Origin: Loktanella salsilacus
Lineage (GTDB): Bacteria > Pseudomonadota > Alphaproteobacteria > Rhodobacterales > Rhodobacteraceae
Direction of reading: 5' to 3'
Assembly: GCF_900114485.1 (NCBI RefSeq)
Contig: NZ_FOTF01000001.1
Coordinates: 264,739 to 328,738, forward strand
DNA length: 64,000 nucleotides
Within the stretch, counting starts at the first letter, position 1; every line of letters begins with the position of its first letter. The translations under genes and the position numbers were made by a program. This document shows positions 27,906 through 37,774 of this stretch, piece after piece. The notes under the pieces were generated by a model. That model searched no databases and had not been told where the DNA came from. It saw only the letters and a list, made by a program, of their open reading frames with translations.

Positions 27906-28412
27906 ATGCTTAAGCTACTGCGCGGCACATGCGCGATGATGACTTTGGTGGGCCTGTCGGCCTGCATGAATTCCACCGCGACACCGCCAGACGCTATGTC
28001 TTTTATGGGCACCGCACCGCAGATGGAATCGACGATCCCAATGCACCCGAACGAGACGCGCGAGCTGCGCGCCCTGATCCGGAAATACGCCGACATCTAT
28101 GATATCCCCGAAAGCCTGCTGCACCGCGTGATTATCCGCGAAAGCACCCATAACCCGGGTGCCCGCAATGGCCCGTATTATGGCCTAATGCAGATCCTGC
28201 CCGCAACAGCGCGCAGCATGGGGTTCAAGGGCGGTAACGCTGATCTGCTCGATGCGGAAACCAACCTGAAATATGCGGGTAAATATCTGCGCGGGGCGTG
28301 GATGCTGTCCGACGGGTCGGAAGCGACGGCCGTAAAGTGGTACAGCCAAGGCTACTACTACGAGGCCAAGCGCCGTGGCATGTTGGTCGCAACGGGCCTG
28401 CGCAAGGCGTAA
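27906..28412 (+). CDS. Lytic transglycosylase-like lipoprotein
   Basis: The 168-residue protein has a signal peptide ending in the lipobox LSAC near residue 19, so it is probably a lipoprotein. The SLT domain (about 50-165) has the catalytic glutamate in VIIRESTHNPGARNG and the GLMQILPATARSMGF motif that follows it, then NLKYAGKYLRGA. It would cleave peptidoglycan glycan strands from the periplasmic side. It lies 115 bases after glsA and has its own terminator. Confidence 0.9.
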   Translation: MLKLLRGTCAMMTLVGLSACMNSTATPPDAMSFMGTAPQMESTIPMHPNETRELRALIRKYADIYDIPESLLHRVIIRESTHNPGARNGPYYGLMQILPATARSMGFKGGNADLLDAETNLKYAGKYLRGAWMLSDGSEATAVKWYSQGYYYEAKRRGMLVATGLRKA

Positions 28413-28435
28413 CCTTTTTCGCGTTTTTGCCTAAG

Positions 28436-28475
28436 AAACACGCCGGTGCAGCAATGCCCCGGCGTGTTTTGTTTT
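28436..28475 (+). terminator. Rho-independent terminator after the transglycosylase gene
   Basis: AAACACGCCGG at 28436-28446 pairs with CCGGCGTGTTT at 28459-28469, followed by TGTTTT. It starts 23 bases after the transglycosylase stop, just before the convergent DUF2147 gene. Confidence 0.85.
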
Positions 28476-28479
28476 CAGC

Positions 28480-28869
28480 TTACTGGATGCGCGCCCAGTT
28501 CTGGCTGGCGCACAGCAGACCGCCAGCAACGCAACCCTGCAGGCGCAGCGCATTGCCGTTCACTTGCATCTTGCCGACATAGGTCTTGCCATTGGACGGG
28601 CGGTACACCTGCCCGCCGTATGTGCCGTCGCCGTTCGCTGCCATGTTGATCACGATCTGGCGGCCAATGTTTTCAGACTGATAAGGTGCGCCGTCAGCCT
28701 TGTAGGTGTTGGTGATCGTGCCGCAGACGGCCGCGCCGCAGGGCGACATCGTGACATAGGCGAATGCGCCGTCGTCAACTTCGGTCTGCCAGACGCCGAC
28801 TGCGGCGTCCTGTGCGGATGCCGCTGTGGCAAAGGTTGCGGCCACAAGAGCTGCGATAAGGTGTTTCAT
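28480..28869 (-). CDS. DUF2147 family secreted protein
   Basis: The 129-residue protein begins with a signal peptide (MKHLIAALVAATFATAASAQ) cleaved after ASA. The mature part has the DUF2147 pattern: GVWQTEVDDGAFAYVTMSPC, then VCGTITNTY, then GNALRLQGCVAGGLLCASQN. It has several cysteines and is presumably periplasmic. Function is unknown. A strong GGAG-type site precedes the start. It lies on the opposite strand inside the split his region. Confidence 0.88.
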   Translation of the reverse strand: MKHLIAALVAATFATAASAQDAAVGVWQTEVDDGAFAYVTMSPCGAAVCGTITNTYKADGAPYQSENIGRQIVINMAANGDGTYGGQVYRPSNGKTYVGKMQVNGNALRLQGCVAGGLLCASQNWARIQ

Positions 28870-29007
28870 ATTGGGTCTCCTCCCCGATTGAACTGCGCTA
28901 CCTTGCAAGGCGCGCGCGATTCCACGCAAGACTGACGCCACGTCGGTTGCCTTTTCATTAAGATCGCCGCAAAACGCAGCGAACTGATGCGCCTTAAGGA
29001 GCCTGCC

Positions 29008-29724
29008 ATGATCCTCTATCCCGCGATTGACCTGAAAGACGGCCAGGCCGTGCGCCTTGTGCATGGCGAAATGGATCAGGCCACGGTGTTCAACGACGAT
29101 CCGGCTGCGCAGGCGCAGGAATTTGTCGATGCGGGCTGCCAGTGGCTGCACTTGGTTGACCTGAACGGTGCCTTTGCCGGCACCCCCGTCAACGCCGCCC
29201 CGGTCGAGGCGATCCTGAAGCGCTGCAAGGTTCCTGCCCAGCTGGGCGGCGGGATTCGCGATATGGCGACGATCGAACGCTGGCTTGATTTGGGCCTTGC
29301 CCGCGTGATCCTTGGCACCGTCGCTGTCGAAAATCCCGATCTGGTGCGCCAAGCCGCCAAGGCGTTCCCCGGCCAAGTCGCCGTCGGCCTAGATGCCCGC
29401 AATGGCCGCGTCGCCACCCGCGGCTGGGCCGAGGAAACCGACGTCATGGTCACCGATCTTGCGAAATCCTTCGAGGACGCAGGCATTGCCGCGATCATCT
29501 ACACCGACATCCTGCGCGATGGCGCGATGAAGGGTCCCAACATCGACGCCACAGCCGATTTGGCCCGCGCCGTCGACATCCCGGTCATCGCCTCTGGCGG
29601 CGTGTCGTCGCTAGCGGATTTAACCGCGCTGCGCGACACGGGCGTCATCTCTGGCGCGATCTCGGGCCGCGCGCTTTACGATGGGGCTATCGATCTGCGC
29701 GCGGCGATGGATTTGCTGGCTTAA
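29008..29724 (+). CDS. hisA: Phosphoribosylformimino-AICAR-P isomerase HisA
   Basis: TIM-barrel isomerase in histidine synthesis. The 238-residue protein begins [20 protein letters not shown] and has the two half-barrel phosphate motifs AQLGGGIRD and [11 protein letters not shown], typical of the HisA/HisF duplication. AAGGAG at 28996-29001 fixes the ATG at 29008. The stop overlaps the convergent DUF302 gene by three bases. Confidence 0.95.
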   Translation: MILYPAIDLKDGQAVRLVHGEMDQATVFNDDPAAQAQEFVDAGCQWLHLVDLNGAFAGTPVNAAPVEAILKRCKVPAQLGGGIRDMATIERWLDLGLARVILGTVAVENPDLVRQAAKAFPGQVAVGLDARNGRVATRGWAEETDVMVTDLAKSFEDAGIAAIIYTDILRDGAMKGPNIDATADLARAVDIPVIASGGVSSLADLTALRDTGVISGAISGRALYDGAIDLRAAMDLLA

Positions 29725-30167
29725 TTCGCGGCCTTTTCGGTCAACATATCCAGCGCGCCGGCCATTTTCGCGGCATATTCCGCATCTGCGGGGATGTTCA
29801 AACCGTCGAACATGTCCGGCACCGCCTCATATGCAATCAGCGTCTGGCCGTCCTTCTCGTAGACTAGCACTTTGAGCGGCAGAACAAGCCCGGCCAGACC
29901 GTCGGCCTGCAGCGCGGGCGTACCAAGCTGCGGGTTGCCAAAGATCAGCAGTTCCATCGGCATCAGTTCCATATCGACGCTGGCCGCACCGGTTGCATGA
30001 TCGACGCGGGCAAAAACGGTAGCGCCTGCGTCGGTCACAGCCGTCTCTAGCGCGTTCATTGCGTCATACACGGTGCGATCTGTCGTTTTGGTGATGACCT
30101 CGGCAGACGCCGGGGCGGCCAAAGCGGGCAAGGCCAGCGCGGCGGCGGCAAGTGTTGTGCGAATCAT
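29721..30167 (-). CDS. DUF302 domain secreted protein
   Basis: The 148-residue protein has a signal peptide ([20 protein letters not shown], cleavage near ASA). The DUF302 region follows: [38 protein letters not shown], and [20 protein letters not shown]. It is probably periplasmic, and its function is unknown. It converges with hisA, the stop codons overlapping, and is divergent from hisF. Confidence 0.88.
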   Translation of the reverse strand: MIRTTLAAAALALPALAAPASAEVITKTTDRTVYDAMNALETAVTDAGATVFARVDHATGAASVDMELMPMELLIFGNPQLGTPALQADGLAGLVLPLKVLVYEKDGQTLIAYEAVPDMFDGLNIPADAEYAAKMAGALDMLTEKAAN

Positions 30168-30260
30168 GGATAGGTCCTTTGTGATGTGACCATAGTCTAA
30201 CCTTAAAATCCCGGTCAGGTTCCCCTTCCCCTGCCCGGCGCTGCGCGGTATCACGCCCAT

Positions 30261-31022
30261 ATGCTGAAAACCCGGATCATCCCCTGCCTTGATGTCGCCA
30301 ACGGACGCGTTGTCAAAGGTGTGAATTTCGTCGGTCTGCGCGATGCGGGTGACCCCGTCGACGCGGCCATCGCCTATAACGCGGCTGGCGCGGACGAGCT
30401 TTGCTTTCTCGACATCATGGCCACCGAAGAAAATCGCGGCACCATGTTCGAACTTGCCACCCGTACAGCCGAGGCGTGCTTTATGCCGCTGACCATCGGC
30501 GGCGGCGTGCGCACCCACCACGACGTGCGCGCCCTGCTGCTGGCGGGGGCGGACAAGGTCAGCTTTAACTCTGCCGCCGTCACCAACCCCGATGTCGTGA
30601 CAGAGGCCGCGCTGCGCTTTGGCAGCCAGTGCATCGTCGTGGCCATCGACGCCAAAACCGTGGCCCCCGGCCGGTGGGAAATCTTCACCCATGGCGGGCG
30701 CCGCGCGACAGGCATCGATGCTGTGGAATTCGCCCGCACCGTGGTGGAAAAAGGCGCAGGTGAAATTCTGCTGACCGCGATGGACAACGACGGCGTTAAG
30801 ACGGGATACAACATCCCCCTGACCCGCGCTGTCAGCGATGCGGTCAACGTCCCTGTCATCGCCTCTGGCGGGGCCGGCACGCTGGATCACCTTGTCGAAG
30901 GCGTCACCGAAGGCCACGCCAGCGCCGTGCTGGCCGCGTCGATCTTTCACTTCGGCACCTACACAATACCGCAGGCCAAACAGCATATGGCCGACGCGGG
31001 CATCCCCATGAGGCTGTCATGA
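30261..31022 (+). CDS. hisF: Imidazole glycerol phosphate synthase cyclase subunit HisF
   Basis: TIM-barrel cyclase that uses ammonia from HisH to form imidazole glycerol phosphate and AICAR. The 253-residue protein begins [20 protein letters not shown], with catalytic aspartates in PCLD and [10 protein letters not shown], and phosphate loops [11 protein letters not shown] and [11 protein letters not shown]. The stop overlaps hisE as ATGA. Confidence 0.97.
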   Translation: MLKTRIIPCLDVANGRVVKGVNFVGLRDAGDPVDAAIAYNAAGADELCFLDIMATEENRGTMFELATRTAEACFMPLTIGGGVRTHHDVRALLLAGADKVSFNSAAVTNPDVVTEAALRFGSQCIVVAIDAKTVAPGRWEIFTHGGRRATGIDAVEFARTVVEKGAGEILLTAMDNDGVKTGYNIPLTRAVSDAVNVPVIASGGAGTLDHLVEGVTEGHASAVLAASIFHFGTYTIPQAKQHMADAGIPMRLS

Positions 31023-31330
31023 CCCTTGATGATCTGGCCGCAACGATTGCCGCTCGCAAAGGCGCTGACCCGGATACCAGCTGGACCGCAAAACTGCTGG
31101 CCAAAGGCCCCGCGAAATGCGCCGAAAAATTCGGTGAAGAATCAATCGAGGCCATCATCGAGGCCGTGCGCGGCGACAAAGCGGCGCTGACGTCAGAGGC
31201 TGCAGATACCCTCTATCACCTGCTCGTCATGCTGACCGCCTGCGACGTGCCCCTGTCCGACGTGATGGATGAACTCGCCCGCCGCCAAGGCACCTCCGGC
31301 ATCGCTGAAAAAGCGGCCCGCCAGCCCTAA
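31019..31330 (+). CDS. hisE: Phosphoribosyl-ATP diphosphatase HisE
   Basis: MazG-like all-alpha pyrophosphatase for the second step of histidine synthesis. The 103-residue protein contains [20 protein letters not shown] and [13 protein letters not shown], with the acidic residues that bind magnesium. It is monofunctional, separate from HisI. It overlaps hisF by four bases. Confidence 0.95.
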   Translation: MTLDDLAATIAARKGADPDTSWTAKLLAKGPAKCAEKFGEESIEAIIEAVRGDKAALTSEAADTLYHLLVMLTACDVPLSDVMDELARRQGTSGIAEKAARQP

Positions 31331-31342
31331 AAGCCGTCCCTT

Positions 31343-31447
31343 TCTTCTCGCCTCAAATATTCCGGGGTCCGGGGCTGGCCCGGGTCAACACTTCCGCCTG
31401 CGGCGCCCTAAAGTGGCCCCTTCTTCTGGTCATAAATACCTCGGAGG
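31343..31447 (-). repeat. Dispersed intergenic element, copies 3 and 4
   Basis: Two minus-strand copies lie between hisE and the CoA-binding gene: one at 31343-31366 (CCCCGGAATATTTGAGGCGA on the minus strand, then GAAG) and one at 31421-31447 (CCTCCGAGGTATTTATGACC, then AGAAGAA). Both resemble the copies at 24815, 50444, 41249 and 2890. The intervening bases include a GGAGGC...GCCTCC palindrome at 31452-31466. The 174-base gap holds no gene. Confidence 0.45.
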
Positions 31448-31504
31448 TCTGGAGGCAGAGCCTCCAGCTGGCCCGGCACGGGCCACCGCGTCAAATGACG
31501 CACC

Positions 31505-31966
31505 TTACAGCTTTGACGAAATCACGCCCGTATTGAATCCGCCCATCCGCAGCTCGCCGAAAAGCCGCTGATATTCGATCTTCGGGCAGCGGTCTTGCAC
31601 CACCGTGACACCGCGCGCAGTCGCGACCGCCGCTGCCGCGTCATGATGCACCCCAAGCTGCAGCCAGATCACATCCAGCTGCGGCCAGCGGGCTAGCGCC
31701 TCATCCACGATACCGGGCACCGCGTCGGACCTGCGAAAAACATCGACCATATCCACGTCCCCCGGCACCTCGGGCAAGCTGCCGTAAACCCGCTCGCCCA
31801 GCAAATCCTGCCCTGCAAGTCCCGGATTGACCGGCACAATCGTAAAGCCCTTCAGCTTAAGATAGCGCGCTACGAAATAGCTGGGGCGGACCGGATTGGC
31901 GGACACCCCCAATATGGCGATCCGCTTGACGCGGGTCAGAATGGATTTCAGCTCTGCATCTGTCAT
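31505..31966 (-). CDS. CoA-binding domain protein (YccU-like)
   Basis: The 153-residue Rossmann-fold protein has the CoA_binding signature AILGVSANPVRPSYFVARYLK near the N-terminus and VIWLQLGVHHDAAAAVA in the second half. The start is the ATG at 31966, directly before the family's N-terminal helix. The biological role of these proteins is not settled. It lies downstream of the rlmB terminator with its own promoter. Confidence 0.88.
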   Translation of the reverse strand: MTDAELKSILTRVKRIAILGVSANPVRPSYFVARYLKLKGFTIVPVNPGLAGQDLLGERVYGSLPEVPGDVDMVDVFRRSDAVPGIVDEALARWPQLDVIWLQLGVHHDAAAAVATARGVTVVQDRCPKIEYQRLFGELRMGGFNTGVISSKL

Positions 31967-31983
31967 AGCGCCATCATCAGGGC

Positions 31984-32012
31984 AAAAAAACGCCCGGGTC
32001 AAGCCCGGGCGT
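31984..32012 (-). terminator. Rho-independent terminator of rlmB
   Basis: ACGCCCGGG at 31990-31998 pairs with CCCGGGCGT at 32004-32012 around TCAAG. On the minus strand the stem is followed by seven T (31990 down to 31984). It lies about 120 bases after the rlmB stop and just upstream of the CoA-binding gene. Confidence 0.85.
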
Positions 32013-32133
32013 AAAGGTGTGGAACGAGGGACAGTCAAAGGCGCGGATCGGTTCCAGTGATCCGCTCTGACCCCTTACATGGGGGCAAAATCAGCCGCCC
32101 CAAGTCCCGCTCGCCAAAGTGTGAACTGCCGGC

Positions 32134-32913
32134 TTAGTCGCCCTTGCTGGCATAAAGCGCCACAGCAGCCGCGTTGGACACGTTCAGCGAACCAAAACCG
32201 CCCGCCGCACCAATGCGCACCACGGCATCGCAGGTCTCCATGCTTTTTTCGCGCAGGCCGGGGCCTTCAGCGCCCATGACCAGCGCCACGGGGCGGTCAT
32301 GCTTGCCAACAAGCGCCTCGCCAATCGTCTGCTCGGCCTCGCCGTCCAGACCCAGCACGATATAGCCCATGTCCTGCAGTTGCGTCATCGCATCCGCCAG
32401 ATTACGCACCCGCAGATAAGGCTGACGTTCCAGCGCGCCAGAGGCGGTCTTGGCCAGTGCGCCCGTCTCGGGCGCAGCATGGCGCTGCACGGCGACAACG
32501 GCGCGCGCGCCGAACACTTCGGCAGAGCGCAGAATCGCGCCGACGTTATGCGGATCGGTCACCCGGTCCAAAAGCACGATGCGCGGCGGCTGTGGGCCGT
32601 CACCCAGCGCGATATCCTGCAAGCTGCCCCAATCCAGCGGCTTAACCTCCATCGCGGCCCCTTGGTGGACGGACTGCGGGTCAATGGGGGCGGCGAATTT
32701 GCGCGGATCGCTGATCTCTGGCTCGATCCCCGCTTCGGCCACGGCGTCGGCCAACTTATCCAGCGCATTGCGCGTCACGACCAGACGCAGCTTTTCCCGC
32801 TTGGGGTTCAGCAACGCATCGCGCACGGCATGCAGGCCAAACAGCCAGATCGTCTCTGCTGAGGCCAGCCGCTTGGCCTGTTCTTTTTCGATCACCCACT
32901 TCGGCTTTTGCAT
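32134..32913 (-). CDS. rlmB: 23S rRNA Gm2251 2'-O-methyltransferase RlmB
   Basis: SPOUT-fold methyltransferase. The 259-residue protein has an N-terminal substrate-binding domain (WLFGLHAVRDALLNPKREKL) and three SpoU motifs: DRVTDPHNVGAILRSAEVFG, ALVMGAEGPGLRE and FGSLNVSNAAAVAL, which form the SAM-binding knot. The start is the ATG at 32913; upstream codons are not similar to the family. It is divergent from the tRNA-Tyr gene. Confidence 0.93.
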   Translation of the reverse strand: MQKPKWVIEKEQAKRLASAETIWLFGLHAVRDALLNPKREKLRLVVTRNALDKLADAVAEAGIEPEISDPRKFAAPIDPQSVHQGAAMEVKPLDWGSLQDIALGDGPQPPRIVLLDRVTDPHNVGAILRSAEVFGARAVVAVQRHAAPETGALAKTASGALERQPYLRVRNLADAMTQLQDMGYIVLGLDGEAEQTIGEALVGKHDRPVALVMGAEGPGLREKSMETCDAVVRIGAAGGFGSLNVSNAAAVALYASKGD

Positions 32914-33034
32914 CTTCACGCTCCTGACTGTTGGCCCCCCGATACAGGGAATCGCAGCGAGTGTGAAGCAAGCGCACAAAGGTGCTTTTTTGCGGTTGAC
33001 GGCCCCATGGGGCAAGGTTATCTCGACCGCAAGT

Positions 33035-33118
33035 GGGCGACAGGCCGCAAGGTGTGGCAGGAGACTGTAACTCTCTCGCGGAGACGCACGCCTGGTTCGA
33101 TTCCAGGGTCGCCCACCA
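33035..33118 (+). tRNA. tRNA-Tyr (GTA)
   Basis: An 84-base class II tRNA. Acceptor GGGCGAC pairs with GTCGCCC, discriminator A and encoded CCA. The anticodon loop CTGTAAC gives GTA. A long variable arm (GCG GAGA CGC) and the T-arm CCTGGTTCGATTCCAGG complete the fold. It lies divergent from rlmB, a common arrangement. Confidence 0.95.
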
Positions 33119-33142
33119 TTTTACCGCGAGACAGTCTTGATC

Positions 33143-33177
33143 GAAGCATACGATTTTCCGCTGGAAAATGATGCTTC
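33143..33177 (+). terminator. Hairpin after tRNA-Tyr
   Basis: GAAGCAT at 33143-33149 pairs with ATGCTTC at 33171-33177, with an inner stem ATTTTCC/GGAAAAT around GCT. GTTATTTC follows, so it may act as the tRNA terminator. Confidence 0.5.
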
Positions 33178-33251
33178 GTTATTTCGCGAAATCATACACA
33201 TCACTGCGCTGGTCGATTTGTTGATTAACAGATGGCATGCCCCTTTTTGAC

Positions 33252-33285
33252 ACAAAAAAAGGGGCTGCATGACACAGCCCCTTTA
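33252..33285 (-). terminator. Rho-independent terminator of the RND operon
   Basis: AAAGGGGCTG at 33259-33268 pairs with CAGCCCCTTT at 33276-33285; on the minus strand a run of seven T follows. It ends just after the RND permease stop. Confidence 0.9.
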
Positions 33286-33288
33286 TCG

Positions 33289-36200
33289 TTACTCAGCCGG
33301 CGCATCCTGCGGCTTGTTGACGTTCAAGCCGCGCATCAACAGCCGGGACACCCTGCTGCGCCCGCCGTCGATCACTGAAAACAGCGACGGGATAAAAATG
33401 AGCGATAGCAGCGTCGACAGCAGCAAGCCGCCAATCACCGCAACCGCCATCGGAGAGCGGAATTCGCCCCCTGCCCCAAACGCCAGTGCCGACGGCACCA
33501 TGCCTGCGGCCATCGCGATGGTGGTCATGACAATCGGCCGTGCTCGTTTGTGACCTGCATCCATCATGCCTTCGGTCCGGGTTGCCCCTGCCTTCATCGC
33601 CTCTAGCGCGAATTCGACCAGCATGATCGCGTTTTTGGTGACGATTCCCATCAACATCAAGAAGCCGATGATCACCGACAGGCCAATCGCCGATCCGGTC
33701 AGATACAGCGCCAGAATCGCCCCGCCGATGGCCAAGGGGAGTGACATCAGGATGGTAAATGGCGTCACAAAGCTGCCGAACAGCAGCACCAGCACAACAT
33801 AGACGAGCATCACGCCCGCCCCCATCGCCGTGCCAAAGGATGCAAAGACTTCGCCCTGCACCTCGGCGTCGCCGGTGGGCTGCACGCGCACGCCCGTCGG
33901 CAGATCGAACCCGGCGGCGGGCAGCGCAAAGATGCTGCCTGTCGCCTGCCCCAGCACCGCACCGTCAGCGAGGTCGGCCTGCAGGGTGATCCGTGTTTCG
34001 CGGTCATAGCGTTCGATGGACGACGGGCCGTTGGCCAGCGTCACGTCCGCGACAACCGACAGCGGCACGGGCGCGCCTGCCTGCGTGGGGATACGCTGGC
34101 TGGTCAGCAGTTCCAGATTGCGGCGGCTGTCTTCGGCGATGCGCACAACGATCGGAATTTGACGCCCATCAATGCTGAACTTCGCCAGATTCGCATCCGT
34201 ATCACCGATGGTCAGCACCCGAATGGTCGAGGCGAGGTCGGACGCGGTAATGCCCAGTTCTGCCGCGATTTGCGGACGCGGGGTGATGCGCAGTTCTGGC
34301 CGTTCCAAGCTGGCCGCGTTGGTGATGTTTTTGATGGTCGCGACGCCGGACATCTGGCTGGCCAATTCCTGCGCGGCCTGTGTGACCGTTTCCAAATCAT
34401 CGCCCAGCACGGCGACATTCACGGCCCTTTCACCATTTGCCGCCAGCATGTTGATTCGTGCATCGGGAATATCGGCAAGGCGGGCGACCAGATCGTCCTC
34501 GATATCGAACTGACTGCGTTCGCGCGTGTCTTTCGCCCCGAGTGTGACCGTGACATTGGCTTTGGCCACATTGCCACCCGCGCCGCCCTGCACCAGCACA
34601 TTTTGCACTTCTGCGATATCCTGGGCACGGCTTGCGATTTCGTTGGTGATCGTGCGGGTTTCGGCCAACGTCCCGCCCGGTGGCAGCTCTACACTGACTT
34701 GCAAACGGCCCTCGTCTGCCTCTGGGATAAACTCGGACGGCAGCAGGGTCGCGGAATAGATAGAGCCCGCGAAAATCCCAAGGCCAAGGATCATCGTGAT
34801 CAGGCGATGATGCAGCGTCCACGTCAGCAGGCGCATATAGCCGCGCATGATAAAGCCGTCTTTTTCCGCCACGTGGTTCGGCGCATCCTTTAGGATATAG
34901 GCCGCCATCATCGGCGTAATCAGGCGCGCGACAAGCAGGGAAAACAGCACAGCAACCGCGACGGTCAGGCCGAACTGTTTGAAATACTGCCCCGCGATGC
35001 CAGACATAAAGCTGACGGGCGCAAAGACGGCGACGATGGTAAAGCTAATCGCGATCACGGTCAGGCCGATCTCTCCGGCGGCTTCTTCGGTCGCCTCATA
35101 GGCGGGTTTGCCCATGTGGATATGGCGGACGATATTCTCGATCTCGACAATCGCGTCGTCCACCAAGATGCCTGTCACCAGCGTGATCCCTAGCAAAGAC
35201 ACGGTGTTGAGCGAGAAGCCCAGCATCTGCATGACAAAGAACGTCGGGATGATCGACAGCGGCAAGGCCACGGCGGTGATCAGGGTGGCGCGCCAGTTTT
35301 TCAGGAACAGGAACACCACGATGATCGCCAGCGCGGCACCCTCATAAAGGGTTTCCATTGCCGAATGATAGTTGCCAGCGGTGTATTCGGTGGCATCGTC
35401 GATCAGCGTGATTTCAACGCCGGGATAGGCGGCGCGCACCTCGTCCAGCCGTTCGATCACGCGCTCTGCCACGGACAGGTCCGACGCACCCGTTGCACGG
35501 AACACGCCAAAGGCCACGACGGGCTGCCCGTCGAGGGTCGCAAAGCTGCGCGCCTCTGACGGGCCGTCGATGACTTCGCCCACGTCAGACAGGCGGATCG
35601 TACGGCCATCCGCCAACGACAACGGCGTGGCGGCAAGTTGTTCAATGGTGTCCGCGCCGCCAAGGGCGCGGATGGAAAATTCCTGCCCGCCGATATCGCC
35701 GCGGCCACCGCCAAGGTCGATATTGGTCGCCGACAATTGACGGCTGATCGACGCGGCAGAGATACCAAAGGCGAGCAATCGCTGGGGATCAAGCTCTACC
35801 TTGATCTCTCGGTCGGCGCCGCCAAGGCGGGTGATTTTACCAAGTCCGGTGACGCCCTGCAGTTCGCGGTTCAAGACCTCGTCCACGAAATAGGACAGGT
35901 CTTCGATGCTGCGGCTGGGGTCGGCGACGGCATAGGTCATGATCGCCTGCCCCGTCACATCCAGCCGCTGCACCAGCGGCTCGGATATGCTGTCGGGAAG
36001 TTCGGCCCGCACGCGCGTCACGGCGTCTTTGACGTCATTGAGCGCGCGGTCGCTGTCGGTCGACAGTTCGAATTCGACGGTGGTCACGCTGCTGCTGTCC
36101 GTCGCAACAGATGTGATATGTTTGACGCCCGTGATCGCAGAAATGCTGTCTTCAATCGGTTTGGTGACCTGAGAAATCAGTTCTGACGGGGCGGCACCGG

Positions 36201-36354
36201 CCTGCCCGACGCTGACGTTGATGATCGGCACGTCGATATTGGGGAATTGCGTGACCGGCAGGCTGCGAAACGCGAATAGGCCAACGATGACCAAGACCAG
36301 AAAGGCGGCGATCGACGGAACGGGGTTCCGGATCGCCCAGGTGGACATATTCAT
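33289..36354 (-). CDS. RND-family efflux permease (AcrB-like)
   Basis: The 1021-residue inner-membrane pump has the RND N-terminus (FAFRSLPVTQFPNIDVPIIN), twelve predicted helices with two large periplasmic loops, and the paired aspartates of the proton relay in GILVDDAIVEIEN near residue 400. The C-terminal helix bundle ends with PLAIGGAILALYLTGSAIGL and GIVTKNAIMLVEF. The substrate cannot be told. It overlaps the adaptor gene as ATGA, and no outer-membrane channel gene is next to it. Confidence 0.93.
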   Translation of the reverse strand: MNMSTWAIRNPVPSIAAFLVLVIVGLFAFRSLPVTQFPNIDVPIINVSVGQAGAAPSELISQVTKPIEDSISAITGVKHITSVATDSSSVTTVEFELSTDSDRALNDVKDAVTRVRAELPDSISEPLVQRLDVTGQAIMTYAVADPSRSIEDLSYFVDEVLNRELQGVTGLGKITRLGGADREIKVELDPQRLLAFGISAASISRQLSATNIDLGGGRGDIGGQEFSIRALGGADTIEQLAATPLSLADGRTIRLSDVGEVIDGPSEARSFATLDGQPVVAFGVFRATGASDLSVAERVIERLDEVRAAYPGVEITLIDDATEYTAGNYHSAMETLYEGAALAIIVVFLFLKNWRATLITAVALPLSIIPTFFVMQMLGFSLNTVSLLGITLVTGILVDDAIVEIENIVRHIHMGKPAYEATEEAAGEIGLTVIAISFTIVAVFAPVSFMSGIAGQYFKQFGLTVAVAVLFSLLVARLITPMMAAYILKDAPNHVAEKDGFIMRGYMRLLTWTLHHRLITMILGLGIFAGSIYSATLLPSEFIPEADEGRLQVSVELPPGGTLAETRTITNEIASRAQDIAEVQNVLVQGGAGGNVAKANVTVTLGAKDTRERSQFDIEDDLVARLADIPDARINMLAANGERAVNVAVLGDDLETVTQAAQELASQMSGVATIKNITNAASLERPELRITPRPQIAAELGITASDLASTIRVLTIGDTDANLAKFSIDGRQIPIVVRIAEDSRRNLELLTSQRIPTQAGAPVPLSVVADVTLANGPSSIERYDRETRITLQADLADGAVLGQATGSIFALPAAGFDLPTGVRVQPTGDAEVQGEVFASFGTAMGAGVMLVYVVLVLLFGSFVTPFTILMSLPLAIGGAILALYLTGSAIGLSVIIGFLMLMGIVTKNAIMLVEFALEAMKAGATRTEGMMDAGHKRARPIVMTTIAMAAGMVPSALAFGAGGEFRSPMAVAVIGGLLLSTLLSLIFIPSLFSVIDGGRSRVSRLLMRGLNVNKPQDAPAE

Positions 36355-37604
36355 TCGGAAACCTCTGCGCTGTCGGTTGTGGGCGGCGCATTTGCGGCCA
36401 GCGGGGCAACGGGCGTCACCTTATCCCCGGTCCGAAAGAACGCACCGGCGCGCAGCAGCACGCTGTCGCCCTCCACCAAGCCTTGCGTGATTTCGCGCAG
36501 ACCGGCTGACACAACGCCAAGCGACACGCTGGTTTGTTCAACCGTGTTGTCGACGACCTTTTGCACGACACTGTCGCCGCCCGTTGTGGTGACAGCGGAC
36601 ACGGGCACGGTCAGCGCCAAACGCTGCGCCGTCTGGATGGCAGCGCTGGCAAAGATACCTGCACGCAGACCGGATTGATCGTCGACGGACACGCGCACAG
36701 TACCAAGCCGGCTGACCGGGTCGACCTGCGGGCTGATGCGGCGCACGATCCCGCTGCGCGGCGGCAGGCCTGCGACCTGCACGCTGGCGGCGTTGCCGAC
36801 GCTGATCTTAACCAGATCGGTTTCGACGATCTGAAACTCAGCCTCGATCACACCGTCGCGGATCATGTCGAACATCGCAGTGCCAGCGGACGACAAATCC
36901 CCCAAACGCGCAGAGCGGTCTGCAATGATGCCGTCCACAGGCGCGGTCACCGTGGCCCAAGACAGATTGAGCGCTGCAATATCACGGGCTGCCATCGCTT
37001 GCGCCATTTGCGCATTGCCTGCCGCAATTGCAGCCTGCGCTGTTTGAATAGTTGCATTTGCGCTGTCGGCGGTGGCCTGCGCCTGATCCAACGCGGACTG
37101 CGACACAGCGCCATCCCGGCGCAGCTGCGTGTTGCGCTCCAACGCCGTTGTCGCCTGCTTGGCCGTCGCATTGGCCGAGGCAAGCTGCCCTTCGCCCTGC
37201 GCAATCGTCGCCTGCGCGGCGGCAAGGTTGGCATCGGCTTGCGCCAGTTGCGCGGTCAGGGTCTGATCGTTCAGCCGGGCCAAAATATCGCCCTGTTTGA
37301 CTGTATCGCCAACATCGGCCAGCAATTCGACGATTTCCGTGCCGGACACGCGGGCCGATACGACAACGTCTTCACGCGCCAGCAGATTGCCCGATGCGCT
37401 GACGATCTGCGTCACCTGCGTTTGCTGGACGGGTACGACAGTGACCGACGGCGGCGCGACGCTGGCCGCGGTATCCTGCGGGGCCGCGGCGGTGTCTTGC
37501 GCCATCGCGGGCAGGCCCGTCAGGCAAAGCGCGGCCACCATAGCAAGGCACGTCCCCGCTGGGCGCAGGGACAACAGCGGCAGTTGGACAGCGTTATTTT
37601 TCAT
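36351..37604 (-). CDS. RND periplasmic adaptor (membrane fusion protein)
   Basis: The 417-residue protein has a signal peptide (LAMVAALCLTGLPAMAQ) and the adaptor fold: a beta-barrel and lipoyl half (VVVSARVSGTEIVELLADVG, GDTVKQGDILARLND), a long coiled coil from about residues 125 to 190 rich in Ala/Gln, the second lipoyl half (WATVTAPVDGIIADRSARLG) and a C-terminal membrane-proximal domain. It partners the RND permease that follows. Confidence 0.93.
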   Translation of the reverse strand: MKNNAVQLPLLSLRPAGTCLAMVAALCLTGLPAMAQDTAAAPQDTAASVAPPSVTVVPVQQTQVTQIVSASGNLLAREDVVVSARVSGTEIVELLADVGDTVKQGDILARLNDQTLTAQLAQADANLAAAQATIAQGEGQLASANATAKQATTALERNTQLRRDGAVSQSALDQAQATADSANATIQTAQAAIAAGNAQMAQAMAARDIAALNLSWATVTAPVDGIIADRSARLGDLSSAGTAMFDMIRDGVIEAEFQIVETDLVKISVGNAASVQVAGLPPRSGIVRRISPQVDPVSRLGTVRVSVDDQSGLRAGIFASAAIQTAQRLALTVPVSAVTTTGGDSVVQKVVDNTVEQTSVSLGVVSAGLREITQGLVEGDSVLLRAGAFFRTGDKVTPVAPLAANAPPTTDSAEVSE

Positions 37605-37774
37605 CGCGAGAGGCCCTTTAATACGTCAAGGGCCAGTCAGCACTGCCATCGGCAATGCAAAGGATCGCGCCCAGATTGAATTTCTTGTGTCAATGATCTG
37701 ACGGCAGCGCGGCGCTAAAGCAAGTGCGCAGAATATCACAGCCGCGCACGGGCGATGGATTTATGCGCAGAAGG

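Noticed and set aside
31452..31504. Terminator for hisE
   Set aside because: GGAGGC...GCCTCC forms a short stem but no T-run follows and the region is full of repeat-element remnants; I could not support a specific hairpin.
36534..37679. Long plus-strand frame antisense to the RND adaptor
   Set aside because: His/Arg/Cys-rich translation with no domain; the minus strand encodes a complete adaptor with signal peptide.
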